This document shows positions 1-8,731 of a stretch of 64,000 nt of DNA, piece by piece. The DNA is taken from positions 62,001 through 126,000 of the forward strand of contig MU839133.1 in the NCBI GenBank assembly GCA_030685235.1, read 5' to 3'. A program made the translations under genes and the position numbers. The notes beneath the pieces were generated by a model. The model worked only from the letters and a program-made list of their open reading frames with translations, made no database searches and had not been told where the DNA came from. Every line of letters starts with the position of its first letter. Within the stretch, counting starts at the first letter, position 1. Source of the stretch: Copromyces sp. CBS 386.78. Taxonomy: Eukaryota > Ascomycota > Sordariomycetes > Sordariales > Sordariaceae.

Positions 1-56
1 TGCCAACACACACAGCTTCAAACACCACCACCACTCTACCACTACTTCAAGCAAAT

Positions 57-711
57 ATGTGCCAGGGCTACATCGAAGCCTGCTCCTGCGGCCACGAGCT
101 GTATATGTATAGATCTTCTGGTGCGAGCCCGAGAAGCTTGGTTCGCATCCGGCAGATCGTGAAGCGGATGAAGAGTTTGCGACAAGACGGCATCACACAT
201 AATGGCTACTCGGATCTGCTGCACCCTGATGGTCCGCGGAGGACCGACGTCTATCGGCGCCTGACCCCCATCCCACGAGTACCGTATACTCTCGGGAGAT
301 CCGGTTTTAGGTTCCAAGGAAATTAGGCAGGGTCTGCAAGCATACTGCAACATTCATGCCCACTAGAAATTGTATGCAAGACGGTAATTCTGAGTGTCCC
401 CACCCTCTAGTTCGCTGTTTTTATTAGGGGGAAAAGATATGGTATTAGAAGAATCGAATTTACAGTGCTCCGGGCTCTCCAGCTGTCTCCCCCACTATTT
501 TTTGCGGGCATAAAAAGCACATATTCGTGCAGTGTGCTTACAGATTCTGCCTGATTTCCTTGGAACCTAAAACCGGATCTCCCGAGAGTATACGGTAAAC
601 TCGCAGCGTAAATGCAACGCTTGCATGCGTCTGATGCTGAGGAGTACATGTACCGGAATGCTGGCCGAGAACGGAATCGGCACGGTCGTGCAGGCGTGGT
701 GGGAGATGTAG
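57..711 (+). pseudogene. Small Met-Cys / Cys-x-Ala-Cys protein gene split by an inverted-repeat element
   Basis: An ATG at 57 follows an AC-rich leader and opens a protein with Cys at residues 2, 9 and 11 and the motif CGH at 11-13. The frame runs into an inserted element at 280 and stops at 326 inside it. If the element (280-597) and one copy of its flanking TA are removed, the frame continues without shift for 37 more codons to a TAG at 709-711, and the first part of that stretch contains KCNAC at about residues 80-84. The genes at 6351-6581 and 7665-8342 have the same layout (MC at the start, more Cys, then C-x-A-C), so I read this as a third, broken family member. Beyond codon 90 or so the frame enters sequence that also looks like a remnant of another gene (661-1041), so the original 3' end is uncertain. 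Function unknown; paired Cys suggest metal binding. Confidence 0.6.
280..597. mobile_element. 318 bp MITE with TA target duplication (Tc1/mariner-like)
   Basis: The sequence at 280-330 recurs as its reverse complement at 547-597 with one mismatch in 51 bases, and weaker inverted similarity continues about 25 bases further inward. Both ends are bounded by TA, and the terminal sequence after the TA is CCGTATACTCTCGGG. There is no coding capacity. TA flanks and long terminal inverted repeats are the standard form of a non-autonomous Tc1/mariner-type element. It lies inside the reading frame that starts at 57. Confidence 0.85.
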
Positions 712-1041
712 AACCAGCCGTGGCTGTTGGGACCGGATTTCCCGAACTGGAGCGATGTGTTTTTGGGAAGGATACTCTTTGCTTATGGCATGGGGTTCGA
801 CTTTAACATCACCAGGTAGCCGGGCAATCAGGCGCGTGAATGAACGTTTTCCGATGGCTGGGGTGAGGAATTGGGGAGGTGGAAACAGTTTTGGATGGTC
901 GCCTTTTGGCATTGCATTTGTTTCATGTTGGCGAATGGGGTGCTTTTTCGCAGTTGGGCGCACTTTGGTACGGTCCTCATCTTGAGCATGAGTGATGGAT
1001 TTGACGGACTTACACATTGGTTGAGAGAGTTGGAAGCGTAA
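661..1041 (+). pseudogene. Remnant A of an unknown, possibly membrane, protein gene
   Basis: One frame reads through this stretch with protein-like composition (aromatic-rich segments such as VVQAWWEM and NQPWLLGPDFPNW) but has in-frame stops at 709-711 (TAG), 817-819 (TAG) and 841-843 (TGA), and ends at TAA 1039-1041. Each internal stop is one C-to-T change from CAG or CGA, as RIP or ordinary decay would give. The last part, ending MSDGFDGL and then a Leu/Glu-rich stretch, matches the protein-level reading at 5755-5790 (MSDGSDGL). It is in the same frame as the element-split gene that starts at 57, so the two could once have been one gene; I cannot decide. The family is not one I recognise. 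Confidence 0.4.
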
Positions 1042-1108
1042 TGGAGAAATAACAAGCGTAAGGGGAGAAATCTGATTTATTCTACATGCAGACGTATCTT
1101 TGTGTGAC

Positions 1109-1755
1109 TACCATAGCGGAAAAATACGAACGGCATCTGGCCCAGAGGAGGTTGTCTGCCGTAGATAAATTAGTTGGACCAGATGAATCGTCTGGGCCAG
1201 ACGGTTGAGGAGGCCCTCTGATTGGCCAATTGGATTGCCCCCTATAGATAGTCGCTAAAACTCATTGACGGTAGTTCTTCCGAAAGTTTATTCCCCGTCA
1301 AAACTCAACTACCCTATATTAAAGGAAAGAACGAAACCCGTTTCTAATCAATTGGGCCAGTGGCTTAATGGTTTTCGTCGTCGCTTTCATTCTTGTGATC
1401 GCCAGTTCGATTCCAATTGGTGACAAGTTTTTTTCGCGTGAAAAGTTTCACGCGGTTGTAAATACCTTACCTATATTCGGACTTCGAAGTCGAAGTCTTT
1501 CTTCGCTAGAAGTAATGTGCCCTAAAGACTGGACTTGCTACTAATAAAAGACCTTTGTAGTGGCCTCTAGAAGGTCCTTATAGGGGTCTTTGGCTTTTAT
1601 CATTTTGAATCAAAATCCGACCAATCAGAAGGCTTCCTCAACCGTCTGGCCCAGACGAGGCATCTGGTCCAGTATACCAGACTACTATAGGAACTGAGGC
1701 ATGGGTAGATGCCTCCGTCTGCTCCAGACGTCCCCCTTATATTTCCGCTGCGGTA
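1109..1755. mobile_element. About 650 bp inverted-repeat element with TA ends
   Basis: The left end after TA reads CCATAGCGGAAAAATA and the right end, as its reverse complement, reads CCGCAGCGGAAATATA; both are flanked by TA. Inverted similarity resumes at 1176-1228 against 1621-1673, including a perfect core CGTCTGGGCCAGACGG that is itself nearly palindromic. Terminal repeats are therefore about 120 bp with small gaps. No coding frame is visible. The form is that of a non-autonomous Tc1/mariner (Fot1/pogo)-type element. The interior carries a tRNA-like stretch (see 1354-1434). Confidence 0.7.
1354..1434 (+). other. tRNA-like / Pol III-like segment inside the 1109-1755 element
   Basis: An A-box-like TGGCTTAATGG (1361-1371) is followed 32 bases later by a B-box-like AGTTCGATTCC (1404-1414) and then a run of seven T (1428-1434), the usual Pol III stop. 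Acceptor and T-arm stems do not pair well, so this is not a working tRNA; it may be a tRNA-derived remnant or chance. Confidence 0.35.
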
Positions 1756-2022
1756 CCCTGTTGTTTGCTTTACCGGAGCGGGACAACTTTATGCTGTTGG
1801 TTGTAGTTGTTGGCGATGTATAAGGTAAGGTACCAAAAGGTGGCACACCTTACTCGAGGAACGCCAGTTTGCTGTATCTGAGCCGCGTGTCTGGTCCAAT
1901 CTCATCTCTGAATCTCATTGACGTGAAGAACACGCGGTTCGTTGGTGAATTTGGGGGAAAGAAGACTTTAAAGGTTGACATTATTTTTACGTCTCTAAAA
2001 CCGTGGAAAGAAAAGAGGTTAC

Positions 2023-3793
2023 CTTAAGTTGTGTTCGGTGACCCAGTATGCCAGTAATAGTAAGGAAGTTTATATGGCAGTAAGCAACAGCATACTGCCG
2101 TGATTTTTACGTTCGGCCGTTTTCTAGTAAAAATCTGCAAGTCGCTATACTTCCTCCAACTCCCCTAATAGGCTATATCTAACCAATCAAAAGCTTAGAA
2201 ATCGTTAGAATTCTTACTACTTTCCTCGCTTTCATACTACGCTAGACCCTATATTTATACCAATATAAGAAAGGAATATTAAAAATTAGAATAATAGTAC
2301 TAACGAATATAAAACCGTTATAAGAGAGTTTAAAGTATATTATTATTATATTATTATATAACAATTTCGCTATAAGCTATTAATAATATATATAACCTCT
2401 ATAATACTAGTCTACTAAATTACCGAATACAATTTTACTTCTAGCGCTTTAATTATAATTGAACCCGAAGGCGAAGTATCGCCTAACTTCAATTAATAAA
2501 ATAACCGCCTTTATTTATTTAGACTTCTAAATTAGTATTTAAATTTATTATTTTCATTTCCTAATTAATTATAAGCGTTTACGGCCTTTATTTTTAATAT
2601 AAAATTAATTTAATAGTCTTCGTAGTATAAAAATTATTTATAATTTTAACGCTTCTAACGTAAATACTAATAAACTAATATTCTAGAAGCCAATAAACCT
2701 AGTAATACAATTAAAATAAAATAGTACTAGCGTAGCCTAACGGTTAATTATAATACCGACGGGAATTACGAAAATAATTTCTTAATTTTAATTAAAGAAA
2801 ATGCCTATAAATATTCTAACCGATATTAGTACGGAATTAAATTCATCCTTCTATTTCAATATATTATTAATAAAGGTTAGAGTACAGTATTAAAAAAATA
2901 CTACCTTACTCTACTAACTACTTCTATAATTTTCTTTAAATATAAAATAACTTCCGGTTTAGAAATACGTCGACGTACTATTTTACTAAAATATTTAAAT
3001 AAATTCCGAAATCTATAAAAGCTATAAATAAATATCCGGTTTAAGAAAATACTATAATACTTCTATTAGCTATATATATTTTACTAATATTCTAATACCT
3101 CCTATTCGTATAGTATTTTCGAATACTTAACTACCTATTTCTATTTTTAATTTCGAAAAATAATTTTAATGTACTTCTAAATAAGAATTCGTTTATTAAT
3201 CAAAGTCTAGTATATACTTCTTATATTTATAATCGTACTAATAATAAAAAACCCCTAAATTTAGAAAATATTATTTATATTTACTAACTTACAATAAGAC
3301 TTACTATTTAAAGCTATTCTTTAATATTCGCTAACTTATTAATAATATATTAAAAATATAAAAAGATTTTTTCCTACTCTAACGCTACTTATAAAAAAAT
3401 TAATATTATTTAATACTAAACCGAAATACTTCGTATCCGCAAAATCTTTATCCGTATACGGGAGGAATATATTAAAGGTAATAATTTTAAAGGTTTCGTT
3501 GATCTTAAACCGGATAATCCTTTAAAGGTCGTTTATTAGGATTTAACGCCGGAAAATATTAAAAAGAAACTTATTCTAGGACTTTATATATTTTATAATA
3601 AAGTATACTAAATATAAAGATTTCTAATAGAAAATATAAATATTCTAAACGCAAATTAGGAAAAATGGAGTAATAAGTAGCTTTTGCGCCCTAATTATCC
3701 TACTTAGTACGATTTTCTAGAGGGAAAATATTAATTTACGTTTAAAGGGTAGGACCCGGAGTAAATAGAGTAGACTTAGTACTTACCTACCTA
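2023..3793 (+). repeat. RIP-mutated tandem repeat, copy 1 (1,771 bp)
   Basis: This AT-rich stretch aligns base for base with 3794-5564 at a constant offset of 1,771, with no insertion or deletion seen in the stretches compared. The differences are C/T and G/A transitions. The edges share the short word CTTA (2023-2027, 3794-3797, 5565-5568), so the duplication may have formed at microhomology. Flanking single-copy DNA is not AT-rich. Within it, about 3140-3770 reads as one frame whose stops are mostly TAA/TAG, as expected from RIP of CAA/CAG; the protein is not recognisable. Confidence 0.85.
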
Positions 3794-5569
3794 CTTAAAT
3801 TATATTCAGTAACCTAATATGCTAATAATAGTAAGGAAGTTTATATGATAGTAAGCAATAGTATACTACTATAATTTTTACGTTCGGCCGTTTTCCAATA
3901 AAAATCTATAAATTACTATATTTCCCCCAACTGCCTTAATAAATTATATTTAACTAATTAGAAGCTTAGAAATCGTTAGAATTTTTACTACTTTTCTCGC
4001 TTTTATATTACGCGAAACCCTATATTTATATTAATATAAGAAGGGAATACTAAAGACTAAAATAATAGTACTAACGAATATAAGACTATTATAAGAGAGT
4101 TTAGGGTATATTACTATTATATTATTATATAACGATTTCGTTGTAGGCTATTAATAATATATATAATTTTTATAATATTAATTTACTAAGTTACCGAATA
4201 TAATTTTACTTTTAGCGCCTTAATTATAATTAAACCCGAAAGCGAAATATCGCCTAATTTTAACTAATAAAATAATCGCTTCTATTTATTTAAATTTCTA
4301 AATTAATATTCAAATTTATTATTTTTATCTCTTAACTAATTATAAGCGCTTATAGCCTTTATTTTTAATATAAGACTAACCTAATAACCTTCGTAATATA
4401 AAAATTATTTATAATTTTAACGCTTTTAACGCAAGTACTAATAGACTAATATTCTAAGAGTCGATAAACCTAATAATGCGACCGAAATAAAATAGTATTA
4501 GCGTAGCCTAATAATTAATTATAATATTAACGGGAATTACAAAAATAACTTCTTAATTTTAATTAAAGAAAATACTTATAAATATTCTAACTAATATTAA
4601 TACGGAATTAAATTTATCCCTCTATCTCAATATATTATTAATAAAAGCTAAAGTATAATATTAAAGAAATACCACCTTACTCTACTAATTACTTTTATAA
4701 TCTTCTTTAAGCGTAAAACAATTTCCGGTTTAAAAGTATATCGACGTACTATTTTACTAAAATATTTAAATAGATTCCGAAATCTATAAAAACTATAAAT
4801 AAATATCCAGTTTAAGAAAATACTATAATACCTCTATTAACTATATATATTTTACTAATATTCTAATACTTCCTATTCGTATAATATTTTCGAATACCTA
4901 ACTACCTACCTCTATCTTCAATTTTAAAAAATAATTTTAACGTACTTCTAAATAAGAATTCGTTTATTAATTAAAGTCTAATATATATTTTTTATATTTA
5001 TAGTCGTATTAACGATAGAAAACCCCCAAATTTAAAAAACATTGCTTATATTTACTAACTTATAATAGGACCTACTATTTAAAACTATTCTTCGATATTC
5101 GCTAGCCTATTAACAATATATTAAAAATATAAAGAAATTTTTTCCTACCCTAACGCTACCTACGAAAAAATTAATATTATTTAATATTAAGCCGAAATAC
5201 TTCGCATCCGCAAAATCTTTATCCGTATACGGGAGGAATACGTTAAAAATAATAATTTTAAAAGCTTCGTTAATTTTAAACCGGATAATCTCTTAAAAGT
5301 CGTTTATCGGGACTTAACGCTAGAAAATATTAAAAGGAGACTTATTCTAAGACTTTATACACTTTATAATAAAATATACCGGATATAAGGATTTCTAATA
5401 GAAAATATAAGCATCCTAAACGTAAATTGGAAGAAATAGAGTAATAAGTGGCCTTTGCGCCTTGATTATCCTACTTAGTACGATTTTCTGGAGGGAAAAT
5501 ATCAATTTGCGCTTAAAGGGTGGGACCCGGAGCAGACGGAGCAGACTTAGTACTTACCTACCTACTTAG
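3794..5569 (+). repeat. RIP-mutated tandem repeat, copy 2
   Basis: Head-to-tail partner of 2023-3793, ending at CTTA 5565-5568, after which base composition returns to normal. The same reading frame as in copy 1 is present at about 4910-5540, with partly different stop codons, so the two copies were mutated independently. No terminal inverted repeats or long direct terminal repeats were found, so this looks like a local tandem duplication rather than a complete transposon. Confidence 0.85.
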
Positions 5570-5654
5570 CGTAGAGTACCTACCTTATCAATAGGTATGC
5601 GAGGGCCGAGGTGAGCTTGGGAGTCACCACTACTTGGTGGACCTTTATATCAAC

Positions 5655-5893
5655 GGGAAAAGGAGCCTCAAAGATATGCTTCCTGCATGTGTCTTACGCA
5701 TGGGCTGCTATCACGTCGAGTTTGCGCTCTAGTACTGTTTTTCACCTTGGCCATGAGTGATGGGTCTGATGGGCTGGCACCCTTGATCGGAGAATTGGAG
5801 GTGGAATGGAGGATAGGAGGAGATGGAAGCTGGAGGGAACCTTACCTGTATAGGGCTAGAGGCAGGGCAGGCACCTACCTGATATGCTGCTAG
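5655..5893 (+). pseudogene. Remnant B, homologous to the end of remnant A
   Basis: A frame here reads FFTLAMSDGSDGL and continues to a TAG near 5891-5893. DNA at about 5682-5820 is roughly two-thirds identical by eye to 905-1045, in the same orientation, and the similarity extends to the protein level around MSDGxDGL and the following E-L-E. It lacks the upstream part seen in remnant A. I read it as a decayed fragment of the same unknown gene type; a short expressed protein cannot be excluded. Confidence 0.35.
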
Positions 5894-6350
5894 TTTAGGC
5901 TGTCTACCTGGAACGAGGGATTTCATAGCTAGCTCTTGACGAATGCTATTGCGATTCCAGTCCTGGAAAGCGAAATTCCATCATGTGAAAAGCCACACAC
6001 CTCTCTCGATCACACCACCACAGCGGTTTCTGGTACCTTCTGTTTGTTGCTCCTGTGATTCCGAGACCAAGCAAATCAAACAAGGGCGAGCAATATAATA
6101 GAAGCCAGAAGACCGGTGATACAGAGTGCCAGAGAATTCCACACCTTACCTCTAGGTACCTATATGTGCAAGTAAAAACATCGTTCTAATTAATTCCCAA
6201 CACCAACTCACAGGCGTACGCTACCGACCTCAATCATAAACCAATCAAGCACTTACTCCCGTCCCTTTGCTTCCTTCTCACTTCCTCCTCACCTTCATGT
6301 TCCCCTCACTCCTGGCCCCCTTCCTAGAGGTATCTACAGAAAGAACTATA
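5894..6350. other. Intergenic, nothing coding seen
   Basis: No supported gene. It contains the word CCTCTAGGTACCTAT at 6149-6163, which recurs elsewhere in the window, and pyrimidine-rich sequence from 6250 on. Confidence 0.5.
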
Positions 6351-6581
6351 TCACCCCATCGCCGCCCCCCTCCACATCTGAACCCTACGAGCTTTGGCCG
6401 TGCACGCGTCACAAATTCCCTCCTCCTTCGTGTTCGTCACCGAAGTCGCCCCGTCCTTACATCCGCCAAAAGTCAGTGTGCTGGAGGCGAGCACTTCGTA
6501 GCAGGTGTCCCGGTCGATCTCGGATTTGAGCAGCTTTTTGCAGCTGGTGCATTTGGTTTCGTTGTAGGTTATTTTGCACAT
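6351..6581 (-). CDS. Small cysteine-rich protein, Met-Cys / Cys-x-Ala-Cys type, 76 aa
   Basis: Single exon from ATG at 6581 to a stop at 6351. Seven Cys are at residues 2, 11, 14, 27, 41, 57 and 60, including C-T-S-C (11-14) and C-D-A-C (57-60); the C-terminus is basic (TAKARR). There is no signal peptide or membrane segment. Two C-x-x-C pairs about 45 residues apart suggest a small zinc-ribbon-like fold, but that is inference. The same Met-Cys start and closing C-x-A-C occur in the genes at 57 and 7665, so this is one of a local family. The opposite strand has an overlapping 118-codon frame that shows no protein-like features. Function unknown. Confidence 0.6.
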   Translation of the reverse strand: MCKITYNETKCTSCKKLLKSEIDRDTCYEVLASSTLTFGGCKDGATSVTNTKEEGICDACTAKARRVQMWRGAAMG

Positions 6582-7664
6582 TTTGCGAGGGGAGGGTGGT
6601 GGAATGGAATGGAATGGGGCTGAGTTAGGTTGGTGGTGGATGGGGGGGTGGTGGTGGTATTGTATGTGTGGTGTGAATAAGAGCTTTAGGTGAGTCTGTC
6701 ACGTAGGGAGGTAGGTATAGAACAGGAAGTGAATGGAAGAGCTACTGTGCATTATGTTCGGTTCTTAAAGTCGACATTGACGGTTTCTTGATGCTGCGAT
6801 TCTGTTTCATGAACGTGAATAGCGAGGCTTGTGGATCATTGGGCACCTCGACTAGTATTGCTAATAACTAGGGCAAGACTGGGTCTGTGAATGGAGTTTG
6901 TCGTCCAAATATGGACCGAAGGGTTGGCAAGTGCATCTGGAAGGTCTAAATTCCACATGTCTGTCAGTCTGTGTCTCCTGGTAGCTATTAACTCTTCTGG
7001 TCGCAAGTGAAGCAGCAGGCTGTACACAGGTTCATGTTTGTAAAGAGCGATACTGGCAATAATATTTGACGGGTCTAGACTTCCATTTGAAGGAAGGATG
7101 AAAGAGAAGGCCCACGGGTTTCGACGTCATTCTTCAATAGGACTCGCTAGTCGCTCGTAATGTATGTACTCTGTAGAGGTACTGTCGCCTCCATCAAAAA
7201 CATCAGATGGCAGAACCATAGCACCCGCGTGATGGTCTTCGTACGCGTGCCTAGCGTATTCGATTTGAGCTCGACGAGACCAACTTATTGTGAATTCTCG
7301 ACAATAACGTGAAAAACAGAACCGCTTCCTCTTTCCTTATTCTTTAAAAAGGCCAAGAGAGGTATAAAACACCTTCCAGGAACCGTCGTTCGTTCTTCAC
7401 TCTTGATCTCTTCCAAGAACACTTCAACCAGTAACAACAACAACAACAACAACCCAAGAAACAAGCCAGGCAATACAAAGCAACCAAGACTCGCTTCACG
7501 CAGAAGACAATCAAAGCAACAAGCAACAAGCAAAGCAAAGCAAAGCGACAAGCAAACCGAAAAACCCGCCTACCTCCCCCCACACTCAAACCGCCCCCCC
7601 AAAAAAAAAAAAAAACCAACAAAACCAACACCACCACCACCGCCGCCACCACTGCACAAGCAAA
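6582..7664. other. Intergenic between two Cys-motif genes
   Basis: The two genes diverge, so this stretch should hold both promoters. The right end (about 7390-7664) looks like a transcribed leader: rich in CAA repeats (7429-7452), followed by a run of A at about 7600-7613 and CCA/CCG repeats just before the ATG. Confidence 0.5.
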
Positions 7665-8342
7665 ATGTGCACCAAAAAACAATACTACTTCACCCTCTGC
7701 GGCCACACCGAATGGTGCGAGTCGCAGTGCCAGACCAAGATGAAGCGCGTGCTCATGAACCCGCAGGACGACGAGTACCCGCCGCCTTGTGTGCCTGTCA
7801 CGGAGATCCTCCTGGACGGCATGGAGCCTGTCAAGTTGGTGGGGACGTGCAGCGCTTGTCGTCGTCGTGAGGAGGCTACAAAGAAGGCTGCTAAGGGTGG
7901 AAAGGGTGGAAAGGCTGGAAAGGGTGGAAAGGGTGGAAAGGGTGGAAAGGGTGGTGGTGCTTCTTCTGGTGATGACATGGAGGGTGCTACTTCCGGTTCC
8001 GGTGGTGAGGGTGTTGCCGGTGGTTCTGGTGAGGCTAGTGCTCAAGCTGTCCGCCCTTCTCACAGTGAGCTTAGTGCTTCCGTTGCTGCCATTGTTGCTG
8101 GAACTGCTGGTACTGCTGGTGCTGCTGGTACTCGCGGCGCTGCTGGTGCTGCTAGTGCTTCTGGTGCTTCTGGCGCTTCTGGCGCCTTTGGTGCTGTCGA
8201 TGCACGTGAGGCCAGTCCTGCTGCTTCTCCTTATGACGATATTTTTGTGGACCTTGATATCTCGAGTGATGAGGGTAGTGCCGGTGCTCGCCGTGTTTTT
8301 CCCTTTGGGGGTCCAAATGCGGCCTGGCATGGCGAGCAATGA
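7665..8342 (+). CDS. Cys-motif protein with Lys-Gly repeats and an acidic tail, 225 aa
   Basis: Single exon, ATG at 7665 in a good context, stop at 8340-8342. Residues 1-70 carry the family pattern: Cys 2, C-G-H at 12-14, Cys 18, 22 and 42, and C-S-A-C at 62-65. Then come a Lys-Gly repeat region (about 77-95, units GKGG/GGK), a long Ala/Gly/Ser-rich stretch (about 95-185), and an acidic segment IFVDLDISSDEG near residue 193. The last resembles a SUMO-interacting motif (hydrophobic core next to Ser and acidic residues), which is inference. The N-terminal domain could bind zinc and the Lys-Gly part could bind nucleic acid. Fungal genomes carry many uncharacterised proteins that start Met-Cys and contain Cys-Gly-His; no function is known to me. 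Confidence 0.75.
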   Translation: MCTKKQYYFTLCGHTEWCESQCQTKMKRVLMNPQDDEYPPPCVPVTEILLDGMEPVKLVGTCSACRRREEATKKAAKGGKGGKAGKGGKGGKGGKGGGASSGDDMEGATSGSGGEGVAGGSGEASAQAVRPSHSELSASVAAIVAGTAGTAGAAGTRGAAGAASASGASGASGAFGAVDAREASPAASPYDDIFVDLDISSDEGSAGARRVFPFGGPNAAWHGEQ

Positions 8343-8731
8343 AGGAGGATAAAAGGTAAAGTGTTTTTTCTTTTGAGAAACGACATGGAGTGGTTCTTTA
8401 CTAACTTCCATTGTGAACAGACAGGGAGTCACGTTTGCCGACTAGCAACAAGGGAACGCGAGGAAGGATTCGACTGGGAAATGCGGCGGATAAACAACTT
8501 GACCAGGGAAGCAGATGAAGAATTCGGAGATGAAACGAGGTGGAAAGACGTCGGACAACATACCAGTAGATAGTCCAAGAACAGCTATGCCTTTGTCCTC
8601 GTGGTCGAAGGCTCGCTCTTAGATTCTCACATCCACTCTTCACTTGCCCACTAGGGAAGACAGGAGAACAGCCATGAAGATTTCCCGTGCCTCTAAATAG
8701 CTCCAATAACACCCAAGTCTCTCCTCAAGTT

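Noticed and set aside
2023..5569. Reading the tandem block as an LTR element with 1.77 kb LTRs
   Set aside because: There is no interior between the copies, no primer site or purine tract, and the ends lack TG/CA.
7344..8432. 362-codon frame antisense to the 7665 gene
   Set aside because: Ser/Thr and Leu runs mirror the repeats of the sense gene; no independent protein features.
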